37,056 bases of DNA from Lachnospiraceae bacterium UBA3826 (GTDB lineage Bacteria > Bacillota > Clostridia > Lachnospirales > Lachnospiraceae), in assembly GCA_002393095.1 (NCBI GenBank), contig DGII01000147.1:1-37056 (forward strand), in the 5' to 3' direction. The notes below the pieces were generated by a model that made no database searches, was not told where the DNA came from, and worked only from the letters and a program-made list of their open reading frames with translations. Shown piece after piece: positions 7,095 to 15,984 of the stretch. Within the stretch, counting starts at the first letter, position 1; every line of letters starts with the position of its first letter. The translations under genes were made by a program, and so were the position numbers.

Positions 7095-9398
7095 ATGAGA
7101 AAAGCAGCAGAGATGATTAAGAAAAAAAGGACAGTCATTTTAACCGTTTTATATGCCGTGGCAGCGCTTATCGCAGCTTTGGTTACAGGGGTGGTGCAAG
7201 CCAAAGCAGGTACGGAATATGACTCCGTATATTATAACGGTGACTGCGATATGCTCGCAGACTACAGTGATACCGGATATGTGGCAGAGGATATACGTTA
7301 TGACAAGGGTATATATGCGCTTGTGCTCGCATATGAGACCAACGGCTTTGCGACGGTCAGACTTACCGATGCGTCAGGGGTAGTATCGGCGGATGAACTT
7401 CTGTTGACACCTTATTCCAACTATACGGAATCTTATATATATGTAAAAAGCGGTGGCGGTCATGCCGGACTGGATATAAGTGCGGCATATAAGGATATGT
7501 CACTTAGGATATATTCGGTGAGCGTAAGAAGGCTTAACGGACTGTCCGGATGCTATGCGGCAGTGAGGCTCATAGTCCTGATGGTCATATTGTACCTTGC
7601 CTTCATGCTTATCAGATACTTCACAAGTAATGCGGCTAAGGAGAAAAAGCTGACTGTGGCCGGATTATTGACTATTCTGGTCGTCAGCCTCATTGGATTC
7701 CTTCCGGGACTTATGTCGGGACACATAAGCGGAGGTCATGATGTCGAAGCACATATGGGGAGGATAGCGGCTATAGCCGCGGGAATCAAGGGACGGGTAT
7801 TACCTGTCAGGATGTATGGCTTTTTTGCCAACGATCAGGGATATCCGATGGGGATATTCTACGGTGATATACTGCTTTATCCCTCTGCATTGCTGCATAT
7901 GCTCGGAGTACCATTGTGGAAGTGCTATCTGATATATGCTGCCTTGATAGGTGTGCTCACTGTTGTCATATCATATGTAAGCTTTGTACTGATATCGGGA
8001 AGAAGGGATATGTCACTCCTTGCCACCGGAATGTACGTACTGTCACTTTGGCGGCTTAATGATGTGTATATAAGGGCTGCGGCAGGTGAGTACAGTGCCA
8101 TGGCTTTTATACCTCTTATTGCAGTGGGTTTAGCTTATGCGGCCGGCTTCGGAGCATATGCAAAGGATGAGAAAAAAAGTGAACAGACCATATTCTACTG
8201 TCTGACCTTCGGTGTCAGCGGAGTGCTGCATACTCATATGCTAACATGCGTTATGATATTCGTATTCGGTACACTTTTCTGCCTTATATATATTAAAAGG
8301 GTAGTAAGAGGCGATAAACTGCCTGTGATCATCAAATCGGCGGCTACGGCGGTATTGCTTAACTTAAGCTTCATTATCCCTTTTGCGGATATGTATGTTC
8401 GTAATGATATGGTGGTAAAGCACCTAAGCAACAGGATTCAGGGTCATGGTGTATATCCGGTGCAGCTTCTTACGATGGGAGGAGACTATGCGGAGATATC
8501 CCACGGAATAAGTGAAGGACTGTCTATGTCTGAGGAGATGCCCTTTAGCATAGGGATAGGCAGTATAGTCATATTCTTACTACTTGTATATGTATCGGCA
8601 GCAGGTCTTACAAAGGGAAAGGTATGGCTTAAGACAAACGGGAACGCAGGATATGTATTAGCCGGACTTATCCTGCTGTCACTGTGGCTTAGCACCTGCT
8701 ATTTCCCGTATGACAGTCTGGCGGATAGAGCTGCTTTTATCGCCGGTATACTCGGAGGAGTACAATTCCCGTGGAGATACCTTGTTATCGTTACACTTCT
8801 TACATGTATGGCATGTATATATGTATGTAAGAATATGGACTATGTATGGCTTAAGGTGATGCTTGGAGTGATAACGGTATTAAGTGCCCTTATATTCATG
8901 TATAAGCAGAATACCGCAGACAATAAATACGCAGATCAGGTGAATGTCTATCAGATCAAGAGTATGTTAATGGATTCCGATATAATGTATCTGCCTCAGG
9001 ATATGGATACTGAGATATTAAAGGACAGAAGGGTGATATGTGAAGAAGAGGATGTAGCTGTACAGGATATGGGCTTTGACGGAGTAAGCTATACTATTGG
9101 AGTCGTCAATGATACGGAAGAAGACGGACATGTTACCATCCCGCTCATATATTATGGGGGTTATCATACATATTCACAGGGTTCAGACGAAGGAGCACCG
9201 GTTAAGGATGCTTATACCATAGAAAAAGGAGAGGATTCAAGACTTAGACTTATTATTCCTCCGGGGACGAAGGATATAATCGAGATAAGGTTCACAGAGC
9301 CATGGTATTATAGACTGGCAGAGGTTATCTCCGCTATAGTCTTAATGGCACTTATCATATCGATCTGCATAGTAAGGCGTAAAAAGAATGAAAAGTAA
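7095..9398 (+). CDS. PTPS-related/YfhO-like multi-pass membrane protein
   Basis: About 767 residues. A signal-anchor helix is followed by a ~120-residue extracytoplasmic part, then about ten membrane helices, and a C-terminal soluble domain (~600-740) ending in one more helix. The segment GHDVEAHMGRI and YPMGIFYGDILLYPSALLHM are typical of the '6-pyruvoyl-tetrahydropterin synthase-related' membrane family, which despite its name looks like a GT-C/YfhO-type glycosyltransferase scaffold; an enzymatic role is inference. A TTG at 7089 also lies in frame, but no ribosome site fits it; ATG 7095 just after the MBOAT stop is chosen, with ATG 7113 as another option. Overlaps the next gene by 11 nt, so the two are coupled. 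Confidence 0.7.
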   Translation: MRKAAEMIKKKRTVILTVLYAVAALIAALVTGVVQAKAGTEYDSVYYNGDCDMLADYSDTGYVAEDIRYDKGIYALVLAYETNGFATVRLTDASGVVSADELLLTPYSNYTESYIYVKSGGGHAGLDISAAYKDMSLRIYSVSVRRLNGLSGCYAAVRLIVLMVILYLAFMLIRYFTSNAAKEKKLTVAGLLTILVVSLIGFLPGLMSGHISGGHDVEAHMGRIAAIAAGIKGRVLPVRMYGFFANDQGYPMGIFYGDILLYPSALLHMLGVPLWKCYLIYAALIGVLTVVISYVSFVLISGRRDMSLLATGMYVLSLWRLNDVYIRAAAGEYSAMAFIPLIAVGLAYAAGFGAYAKDEKKSEQTIFYCLTFGVSGVLHTHMLTCVMIFVFGTLFCLIYIKRVVRGDKLPVIIKSAATAVLLNLSFIIPFADMYVRNDMVVKHLSNRIQGHGVYPVQLLTMGGDYAEISHGISEGLSMSEEMPFSIGIGSIVIFLLLVYVSAAGLTKGKVWLKTNGNAGYVLAGLILLSLWLSTCYFPYDSLADRAAFIAGILGGVQFPWRYLVIVTLLTCMACIYVCKNMDYVWLKVMLGVITVLSALIFMYKQNTADNKYADQVNVYQIKSMLMDSDIMYLPQDMDTEILKDRRVICEEEDVAVQDMGFDGVSYTIGVVNDTEEDGHVTIPLIYYGGYHTYSQGSDEGAPVKDAYTIEKGEDSRLRLIIPPGTKDIIEIRFTEPWYYRLAEVISAIVLMALIISICIVRRKKNEK

Positions 9399-10413
9399 CT
9401 CTAAGATAAAACCGGACAAGTGCATAACAGGTATCGTGGTCGCGGCTTTTATAACAATAGTCCCCGTTCTTACGCTCATTAGAATGGCGATGCAGGGGAT
9501 ACCGCTTAGCCAATATAAGATGAATATAGTGGGCAAATTCAAGCTTATAGGCTTCAACACTGAATTCACGGAGCTTGTAAGCGGAGGAGAGTACATGGAA
9601 TCGGGTTCTGTATTGCTTGGCAAGGACGGCTGGCTGTTCTATAAGGTAGATACCGACGGAACGCCCCTATATGATTATATGGGGCTTAACAGGTTCTCAG
9701 AGGATGAGATGCGCAGTATATGTGACGGAATAGGCGCGTTACAGGCAGAGCTTACCGAGGCGGGGATAAGCTCGGCGATCCTTACCATACCCAATAAGGA
9801 ACAGGTATACTCAAGGTATATGCCGGATACCGTGGAGAAGATATCTGAGGTCTCAAGACTTGACCAATTCAGTCAATATGTAAGGGAGAAGGGCAAACTT
9901 AAGGGTTATACGGATGTAAGTGATGTTCTTAAGGCGGAGGCGGACAAGCTTCCTCTGTACTATAAGACGGATACGCACTGGACCGGAGTCGGAGCTTATG
10001 TGGCTTTGAAGGAGGTCATGAAAGCCCTTGATGATGAGGAGGGAGAAGATACTGATATAAGCGGTACTGTAGAGGAGGACTGTGTAGTCATGGCTGGCGG
10101 GGTCAGATTCGTAAGAACACCGGGCTTTGAAGGCGATCTGGCAAGGATCAGTGCCACATTGGACAGATATACGGATGTATCCTATCAGCCGGATGCGGCT
10201 TCGATACCGGAAGAGGATAAGAGGGATAAGACCCTCCTGATAATAGGAGATTCCTTCGGAGATGCCATGCAGCAGGTCGCAAGACAATACTACAGAGAGG
10301 TCGTCTTTATCCAGCTTACGGACTATGAGGAGAGTATGATCTATGAGCATTCGCCAGATGATGTGATAATAGAATGTGTGGAGAGATATCTGCCAAGACT
10401 TGCAAGCTACTGA
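9388..10413 (+). CDS. AlgJ/DHHW-type SGNH-like acetylation protein
   Basis: 341 residues, anchored by one N-terminal membrane helix (~13-32), the rest outside the cell. GSVLLGKDGWLFY near residue 73 is the opening signature of the AlgJ/AlgX/DHHW group; TDTHW (D195, H197) and GDSF (D288, S289) match the catalytic Asp-His and nucleophile Ser regions. In alginate systems these proteins take the acetyl group delivered by the MBOAT protein and move it to sugar hydroxyls. The MBOAT gene at 5620-7092 is therefore its probable partner. Length is a little below AlgJ/AlgX. The acceptor glycan is unknown. Confidence 0.8.
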   Translation: MKSNSKIKPDKCITGIVVAAFITIVPVLTLIRMAMQGIPLSQYKMNIVGKFKLIGFNTEFTELVSGGEYMESGSVLLGKDGWLFYKVDTDGTPLYDYMGLNRFSEDEMRSICDGIGALQAELTEAGISSAILTIPNKEQVYSRYMPDTVEKISEVSRLDQFSQYVREKGKLKGYTDVSDVLKAEADKLPLYYKTDTHWTGVGAYVALKEVMKALDDEEGEDTDISGTVEEDCVVMAGGVRFVRTPGFEGDLARISATLDRYTDVSYQPDAASIPEEDKRDKTLLIIGDSFGDAMQQVARQYYREVVFIQLTDYEESMIYEHSPDDVIIECVERYLPRLASY

Positions 10414-10483
10414 TACTTAAGATGACTTTTTATGATACAATAGACAGACCGCATGATATGAGGGTGCAGGTAAGGAGGAATGT

Positions 10484-11794
10484 ATGAACATTATATTACT
10501 TTCCGGAGGGTCCGGTAAAAGACTGTGGCCTTTATCCAATGATGTGAGGAGCAAGCAGTTCATCAAGATATTCCCTAAGGGGGATAAGACATATGAGTCC
10601 ATGGTGCAGAGAGTGTATCGCCAGATAAAGGAGGTAGACGCATCGGCAAGGGTAACTATTGCCACTGGTAAGACACAGGTGTCTGCGATCCATAACCAGT
10701 TGGGGGCGAATGTGGGAATAAGCATAGAGCCGTGCAGAAGAGATACTTTTCCGGCTATTGCACTTGCCTCACTGTATCTTGTGGATGAACTGCATACAGA
10801 TCCAAAGGAGTCGGTGGTGGTATGTCCGGTTGATCCGTATGTAGAGAAGGATTATTTTAAGGCGCTTAAGGCACTGTCCGAGCTTGCGGACAAGGGAGAT
10901 GCCAATCTGACGCTGATGGGCATAGAGCCCACGTACCCAAGTGAGAAGTACGGGTATATAATACCGGAGAGTAAGGATGACGTATCCGAGGTTACGGAAT
11001 TCAAGGAGAAGCCTACGGTAGAAGTGGCTAAGGACTATATTGCAAGGGGCGCATTATGGAACGGAGGAGTCTTCGCCTATAAGCTTGAATACATGATTAA
11101 GAAGGCGCATGAGCTTATAGATTTCATTGATTATAAGGACCTTTTCGCAAAATACGATACTCTTGAAAAGATATCCTTCGACTATGCCGTTGCAGAGAAG
11201 GAGAGCCGTATACAGGTGATGCGTTATGACGGTAAGTGGAAGGATCTTGGCACATGGAATACTCTGACAGAGGCCATGGAAGAGAACGTGGTGGGTAAGG
11301 GTATACTTAATGATACATGTGAGGGCGTGCACATAATCAATGAGCTTAATGTGCCGATACTTGCCATGGGGCTTAGAGATGTGGTTATCTCGGCCAGTCC
11401 TGAGGGAATACTGGTGTCCGACAAGGAGCAGAGCTCTTATATTAAGCCGTATGTAGACGGATTTGAGCAGGAGATCATGTTCGCCGAGAAGAGCTGGGGA
11501 AGCTATGAGGTCATCAATATCGAGAAGGAGTCCATGACCATCAAGGTGACACTGAATCCGGGGCACTCCATGAATTACCACAGTCATCGCAACAGGAATG
11601 AGGTGTGGGTAGTCATTGAGGGCTGCGGTAAGACCATAATAGACGGTATGGAGCAGAATGTCAGCGCCGGAGATGTGATAACTATGGCAGCAGGCTGCAG
11701 ACATACGGTGATAGCGGACAGTGAGCTTAAGCTAATAGAGATACAGCTTGGCAAGGAGATCACCGTCGACGATAAGGAAAAGCATATTCTGTAA
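10484..11794 (+). CDS. manC: Mannose-1-phosphate guanylyltransferase with C-terminal cupin
   Basis: 436 residues. The N-terminal nucleotidyltransferase opens with LLSGGSGKRLWPLS and SKQF, the mannose-1-phosphate guanylyltransferase signature; FKEKPT and WNGGVF follow. Residues ~340-436 form a cupin like that of mannose-6-phosphate isomerase II, with HSHRNRNEVWVVIEG holding the metal-binding His/Glu. It makes GDP-mannose from GTP and mannose-1-phosphate. Whether the cupin also isomerises mannose-6-phosphate is unsettled, and a separate manA follows after 14 nt. A strong AAGGAGG at 10472-10478 sets the start. The 70-nt gap before it has a possible TACAAT -10 (10436-10441) without a convincing -35. 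Confidence 0.9.
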   Translation: MNIILLSGGSGKRLWPLSNDVRSKQFIKIFPKGDKTYESMVQRVYRQIKEVDASARVTIATGKTQVSAIHNQLGANVGISIEPCRRDTFPAIALASLYLVDELHTDPKESVVVCPVDPYVEKDYFKALKALSELADKGDANLTLMGIEPTYPSEKYGYIIPESKDDVSEVTEFKEKPTVEVAKDYIARGALWNGGVFAYKLEYMIKKAHELIDFIDYKDLFAKYDTLEKISFDYAVAEKESRIQVMRYDGKWKDLGTWNTLTEAMEENVVGKGILNDTCEGVHIINELNVPILAMGLRDVVISASPEGILVSDKEQSSYIKPYVDGFEQEIMFAEKSWGSYEVINIEKESMTIKVTLNPGHSMNYHSHRNRNEVWVVIEGCGKTIIDGMEQNVSAGDVITMAAGCRHTVIADSELKLIEIQLGKEITVDDKEKHIL

Positions 11795-11800
11795 AGAGGG
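11793..11800 (+). promoter_or_regulatory. Ribosome binding site fixing the TTG start of manA
   Basis: AAAGAGGG stands 8 nt before TTG 11809, the spacing expected of a functional site, and 23 nt before the next in-frame ATG (11824). It therefore favours the TTG start. Confidence 0.6.
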
Positions 11801-11808
11801 ATTAGAGA

Positions 11809-12798
11809 TTGAACGTACCTTTTATGCTGACTCCCGCATGCAAGGATTATCTGTGGGGAGGAGACAGGCTTAAAAAAGAATACGGTAAGAAGACGCAGCT
11901 TGCCCCCTTAGCCGAGACGTGGGAATGCTCCACACACCCGGACGGATTAAGTATCGTAAGGGACGGAGCTTATAAGGGAATGACCCTTAAGGATGTATTG
12001 AGCCGCCACCCTGAGTATATAGGGACGCATCCGGATGTAAGTGAGGACAGGCCGGGAGAGCTCCCGATCCTTGTCAAGCTCATAGATGCAAGCAAGGATC
12101 TGTCGGTACAGGTACACCCTGATGATGATTATGCCTATGTCAACGAGGGGGGCAGCAGGGGTAAGACTGAGGGGTGGTATGTGCTTGATGCTTCCGAAGA
12201 TGCATCCCTTGTATACGGCTTTGAATTCGACCTCGATCCCGAAAGTATAAGAAGGTATGCTGCGGAGGGAAGACTTGAGGACTGTCTTCACAGGATACCT
12301 GTTAAAAAGGATGATGTCTTCTATATTAAAGCAGGAACAATACATGCTATAGGTGCGGGAACACTCATTGCCGAGATACAGGAGAACAGCAATATCACAT
12401 ACAGACTCTATGATTATGACAGAACGGATAAAAACGGTAACAGACGCCCTCTGCATATGGACAGGGCCCTGGATGTGGCCTGTCTTGACAGGATGCCCGA
12501 TCCCGTACAGCCCATGCGTGTGCTTAGGTATGAGCCGGGGGTTGCTAAAGAGCTGCTATTCAGATGCAGGTATTTTGAAGTGCACAGGATCATGATAAAT
12601 GCCAGTGAAGAAGATGCCATACCATACAGAGCGGATGAGCTGTCCTTCAGGGTGCTTCTGTGCATAGACGGAGAGGGGCTTGCGAAGGGACAGGACTTAA
12701 GCATGGTGATAAAAAAGGGCGACTGCATATTCATCCCCGCAGATTCCGAATGCCTTAAAATGTCAGGGAAACTCCAATTACTTGATATCTGCGGTTAA
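11809..12798 (+). CDS. manA: Class I mannose-6-phosphate isomerase
   Basis: 329 residues, the short firmicute type. The zinc ligands can be placed: Q101 and H103 in VQVHPDDDYA, E121 in GKTEGWYV and H179 in AGTIHAIGAGTL; IAEIQENSNITYRLYDYDR follows as in the family. It interconverts fructose-6-phosphate and mannose-6-phosphate and so feeds the ManC reaction encoded just upstream. Start is TTG 11809, chosen because of its ribosome site. A phosphomannomutase, needed between the two steps, is not encoded in this window. Confidence 0.9.
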   Translation: MNVPFMLTPACKDYLWGGDRLKKEYGKKTQLAPLAETWECSTHPDGLSIVRDGAYKGMTLKDVLSRHPEYIGTHPDVSEDRPGELPILVKLIDASKDLSVQVHPDDDYAYVNEGGSRGKTEGWYVLDASEDASLVYGFEFDLDPESIRRYAAEGRLEDCLHRIPVKKDDVFYIKAGTIHAIGAGTLIAEIQENSNITYRLYDYDRTDKNGNRRPLHMDRALDVACLDRMPDPVQPMRVLRYEPGVAKELLFRCRYFEVHRIMINASEEDAIPYRADELSFRVLLCIDGEGLAKGQDLSMVIKKGDCIFIPADSECLKMSGKLQLLDICG

Positions 12799-12808
12799 AA
12801 ATAAATTC

Positions 12809-12837
12809 TTGCCATATAAAAAAACTTGGTGTATAGT
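12809..12837 (+). promoter_or_regulatory. Sigma-A type promoter of topA
   Basis: TTGCCA (12809-12814) and TATAGT (12832-12837) are separated by exactly 17 nt. It lies in the 80-nt gap after manA and makes topA independent of the sugar genes. Confidence 0.75.
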
Positions 12838-12878
12838 AGGTCATTGAATTGATTGCGATATGAAAGGGTATTGTAGAG

Positions 12879-14942
12879 ATGGCAAAATATCTGGTCATAG
12901 TTGAGTCGCCTACTAAGGTGAAGACTATCGGTAAGTTCCTTGGCAGTAACTATAAGGTTATGGCCAGCCAGGGTCATGTGAGAGATCTTCCGAAGTCCAG
13001 TCTGGGAATAGATATTGAGAATGATTTTGAGCCCCACTATATAACCATTAGAGGTAAAGGCGATATACTGGCCTCACTTCGTAAGGAAGTAGCCAAGGCT
13101 GATCGTATATATCTTGCAACCGACCCTGACAGAGAGGGGGAAGCCATAAGCTGGCATCTGATCGCCGCGCTTAAGCTGGAGGGCAAGCAGGTATACAGGA
13201 TAACCTTCAATGAGATCACCAAAAATGCGGTCAAGGACAGTCTTAAGGCTGCCAGAGATATCGATATGAATCTGGTGGACGCGCAGCAGGCAAGAAGATG
13301 TCTTGACAGGATCGTGGGCTACAGAATATCGCCGGTGCTCTGGGCGAAGGTCAAGAGAGGACTCTCCGCAGGACGTGTGCAGTCCGTGGCACTTCGCATA
13401 GTATGCGACAGGGAACAGGAGATAAGTGATTTTGTTCCTGAGGAATACTGGACGATAGATGCCACATTGGGCGTTAAGGGAAGCAAGAAGACCATAGCGG
13501 CCAAATATGTAGAGAGTGAGGACAGATCCCTTAAGGACAGGAAAAGTGTTGATAAGCTCCTTAAAGAGCTTAAGGGTAAGGATATGGAGATAGCCGATGT
13601 CAAGAAGGGCGAGAGGGTCAAGAAAATGCCCCTTCCCTTTACCACATCGACCTTGCAGCAGGAAGCAAGTAAGGCACTTAACTTCTCTACGCAGAAGACC
13701 ATGCGTATAGCGCAGCAGCTTTACGAGGGCATTGATATTAAGGGTGAAGGCACGGTGGGTCTTATCTCATATCTTCGTACAGACAGTACAAGGGTATCCG
13801 ATGAAGCGGAGGCCATGGTGCATGACTATATCAAGTCCAACTACGGAGATAAGTACATAGCGGATGCAGCCGCATTGCCGAAAAGCAATAAGAAGATACA
13901 GGATGCTCATGAGGCTATCAGACCCACGAACGTCGCCTTGTCACCTGTTAAATTAAAAGAAGATTTAACAAAGGATCAGTTCAGGCTCTATCAGCTTATA
14001 TGGAAGAGATTCGTTGCAAGCCGTATGGCGCCTGCGATATATGATACCGTAAGCGTCAAGTTCAACTGCGCGGGGCATAAGTTCTCGGCTTCATCGAGCA
14101 AGCTGTCCTTTGATGGCTTTATGAACGTATATGTAGATGCCGATGAGACCGGTGAAGAGAATAATTCACTTTTATCCACGGTAACGGGAGATACACAGGT
14201 CATAGTGGATGACCTTCATCCCACACAGCATTTTACACAGCCGGCCCCCCACTATACAGAGGCAAGCTTAGTCCATGCCATGGAGGAGCTTGGCATAGGA
14301 AGACCTTCGACATATGCCACCACGATAACCACCATACTCGGCAGGCGGTACATAGTCAAGGAAGGCAAGAATATCTTCGTGACGGAGATAGGCGAGACCG
14401 TCAATAAGATCATGAAGGATGCTTTTCCACAGATCGTGGACGTGGACTTCACGGCTAATATGGAGACGCTGCTTGACGGAGTCGAAGAGGGAAATGTCAG
14501 GTGGAAGACCATAATAGAGAATTTCTATCCCGATCTTAATGATGCGGTATGCAAGGCGGAAGAAGAGATAGAGAAGGTGGAGATAAGGGACGAGCTCTCC
14601 GGTGAGAAATGCGAGCTCTGCGGAAGACCGATGTACATAAAGTACGGTCCTCACGGAAGATTCCAAGCCTGTTCGGGATTCCCTGAGTGCAGATTTACCA
14701 AGCCGTACTTTGAGAAGATCGGCGTGTCGTGCCCTAAGTGCGGCAAGGATGTGGTCATCAAGGCTACACGCAAGGGAAGACGGTACTACGGATGTATCGA
14801 CAACCCCGATTGTGATTTCATGGTATGGCAGCGTCCTTCGGGCAAGAGCTGTCCAAGATGCGGCAAGGCTCTGCTTATCAAGGGCAGCAAGCTCGTATGT
14901 ATGGATTCGGAGTGCGGATACAGCGAAGACAATAAGAACTAA
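12879..14942 (+). CDS. topA: DNA topoisomerase I (type IA)
   Basis: 687 residues, usual bacterial length. The TOPRIM domain begins YLVIVESPTKVKTI (E9) and holds TDPDREGE (D82, D84, E86) for Mg binding; the catalytic tyrosine is Y298 in GLISYLRTDSTR. Three C-terminal four-Cys zinc ribbons are visible: CELCG...C...C, CPKCG...C...C and CPRCG...C...C. The enzyme relaxes negative supercoils. Own promoter at 12809. topA upstream of codY and the fla genes is a firmicute arrangement; in Bacillus other genes (gid, codV, clpQ, clpY) lie between, and here they are absent. Confidence 0.97.
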   Translation: MAKYLVIVESPTKVKTIGKFLGSNYKVMASQGHVRDLPKSSLGIDIENDFEPHYITIRGKGDILASLRKEVAKADRIYLATDPDREGEAISWHLIAALKLEGKQVYRITFNEITKNAVKDSLKAARDIDMNLVDAQQARRCLDRIVGYRISPVLWAKVKRGLSAGRVQSVALRIVCDREQEISDFVPEEYWTIDATLGVKGSKKTIAAKYVESEDRSLKDRKSVDKLLKELKGKDMEIADVKKGERVKKMPLPFTTSTLQQEASKALNFSTQKTMRIAQQLYEGIDIKGEGTVGLISYLRTDSTRVSDEAEAMVHDYIKSNYGDKYIADAAALPKSNKKIQDAHEAIRPTNVALSPVKLKEDLTKDQFRLYQLIWKRFVASRMAPAIYDTVSVKFNCAGHKFSASSSKLSFDGFMNVYVDADETGEENNSLLSTVTGDTQVIVDDLHPTQHFTQPAPHYTEASLVHAMEELGIGRPSTYATTITTILGRRYIVKEGKNIFVTEIGETVNKIMKDAFPQIVDVDFTANMETLLDGVEEGNVRWKTIIENFYPDLNDAVCKAEEEIEKVEIRDELSGEKCELCGRPMYIKYGPHGRFQACSGFPECRFTKPYFEKIGVSCPKCGKDVVIKATRKGRRYYGCIDNPDCDFMVWQRPSGKSCPRCGKALLIKGSKLVCMDSECGYSEDNKN

Positions 14943-14950
14943 TCAGGCAC

Positions 14951-14965
14951 AATTTGCTGAAAAAT
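14951..14965 (+). promoter_or_regulatory. CodY box (upstream)
   Basis: AATTTGCTGAAAAAT matches 13 of 15 positions of the CodY consensus AATTTTCWGAAAATT, differing at positions 6 and 14. It lies 9 nt after the topA stop and about 79 nt (start to start) from the second box. Confidence 0.6.
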
Positions 14966-15025
14966 TTGAATTTTTAAAAAGTAAAAAGCCGGAAGCGCAA
15001 AATAAACAAATCATTGCTCAAAAAC

Positions 15026-15054
15026 TTGAAATTGTCTGAAAAATATGATAACAT
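15026..15054 (+). promoter_or_regulatory. codY promoter
   Basis: TTGAAA (15026-15031), a 17-nt spacer, and TAACAT (15049-15054) preceded by TGA, an extended -10. Transcription should start near 15061. The spacer is filled by a CodY box. Confidence 0.7.
15030..15044 (+). promoter_or_regulatory. CodY box overlapping the codY promoter
   Basis: AATTGTCTGAAAAAT matches the CodY consensus at 13 of 15 positions, differing at 5 and 14. It covers the end of the -35 and the spacer, so bound CodY would block RNA polymerase. This predicts autorepression. Confidence 0.65.
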
Positions 15055-15055
15055 A

Positions 15056-15088
15056 CCTCTATACGCCCATGTATAGGGGTATTTTGTT
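15056..15088 (+). terminator. Hairpin across the codY start site, likely topA terminator
   Basis: CCTCTATAC (15056-15064) pairs with GTATAGGGG (15071-15079) over a 6-nt loop, with one T-G pair, followed by TATTTTGTT. Its left arm straddles the predicted codY start point. It may end topA transcripts; an operator role is also possible. Confidence 0.5.
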
Positions 15089-15138
15089 ATGTGGAAGGGT
15101 GTAAAAGGCAAAAGGCGTAAAAGGGAATCGGAGGATTT

Positions 15139-15933
15139 ATGAGCGGAGTTCAATTACTTGATAAGACGCGCAAGATAGGTAAGCTGCTGCACAATAATAA
15201 TTCAAGCAAGGTTGTCTTTAATGACATATGTGCAGTCATGCAGGATATACTTGAGAGTAATGTCCTTGTGATAAGCAGGAAGGGCAAGGTGCTTGGGATC
15301 GATAATGATCCGCATGTCGAGGTCATCCATGAGCTTATTAAGGATAATGTGGGAGGCTTCATAGACGGAATGCTTAACGAGCGTATGCTTTCGGTGCTTT
15401 CCACCAAGGAGAATGTTAATCTTGAGACACTGGGCTTTGAGAATATCGATGCTAGAAAGTTCACAGCTATCATTGCACCCATTGATATTGCGGGAGAACG
15501 GTTAGGAACCCTTTTTGTGTATAAAGCGGGTGAGCTGTATGATATAGATGATATCATACTGTGCGAGTACGGCACTACCGTGGTGGGGCTTGAGATGATG
15601 CGCGCTGTCAATGAGGAGAGTGCGGAGGAATCCCGTAAGGTGGCGGTGGTCAAGTCGGCCATATCCACACTTTCTTTCTCGGAGATGGAGGCTATCATAC
15701 ATATATTCGATGAGCTCGGAGGAATGGAGGGTATACTCGTGGCCAGCAAGATAGCTGACAGAGTAGGCATCACCAGAAGCGTGATCGTCAATGCGCTGCG
15801 TAAGTTCGAGAGCGCGGGCGTGATAGAATCGAGAAGCTCAGGAATGAAAGGCACGTATATCAAGGTGCTTAATGATGTTGTCTTCGATGAGATAGACAAA
15901 TTACGCAAGGAGCCTAAAGAAAGGATCAACTGA
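15139..15933 (+). CDS. codY: GTP- and branched-chain amino acid-sensing pleiotropic regulator
   Basis: 264 residues, close to the usual ~260. The start LLDKTRKIGKLL and an N-terminal GAF domain (~1-160) bind effectors; the C-terminal winged helix-turn-helix includes ASKIADRVGITRSVIVNALR (~202-221) and ESAGVIESRSSGMKGTYI, near-invariant in CodY. In firmicutes CodY with GTP and isoleucine/valine/leucine represses amino acid, motility and competence genes in rich conditions. Start ATG follows ATCGGAGGATTT. It lies directly before the fla genes, as in Bacillus, where it represses fla/che and flagellin. Two CodY boxes upstream predict autoregulation. Confidence 0.97.
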   Translation: MSGVQLLDKTRKIGKLLHNNNSSKVVFNDICAVMQDILESNVLVISRKGKVLGIDNDPHVEVIHELIKDNVGGFIDGMLNERMLSVLSTKENVNLETLGFENIDARKFTAIIAPIDIAGERLGTLFVYKAGELYDIDDIILCEYGTTVVGLEMMRAVNEESAEESRKVAVVKSAISTLSFSEMEAIIHIFDELGGMEGILVASKIADRVGITRSVIVNALRKFESAGVIESRSSGMKGTYIKVLNDVVFDEIDKLRKEPKERIN

Positions 15934-15942
15934 GACCGATAT
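15914..15942 (+). promoter_or_regulatory. Sigma-28-like motif at the codY end
   Basis: CTAAA (15914-15918) and CCGATAT (15936-15942) resemble the sigma-28/sigma-D elements, with 17 nt between instead of the usual 16. It overlaps the codY stop and is followed by the terminator at 15985. Chance is quite possible. Confidence 0.3.
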
Positions 15943-15984
15943 AATATACGAAGCTATACATTTTTATAAAGGGATTGGTGTTTT

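Noticed and set aside
14960..14980. An AT-only palindrome after topA as terminator
   Set aside because: The stem has no G-C pairs and a 2-nt loop, so it would be unstable; the symmetry partly comes from the CodY box.
14710..15039. A 109-codon open frame over the topA end
   Set aside because: It overlaps the zinc-ribbon part of topA in another frame and runs through the CodY boxes; no ribosome site and no recognisable protein.
15150..15929. A long antisense open frame (259 codons) across codY
   Set aside because: It is an exact shadow of codY with Ser/Leu-rich composition typical of antisense frames; codY itself is certain.
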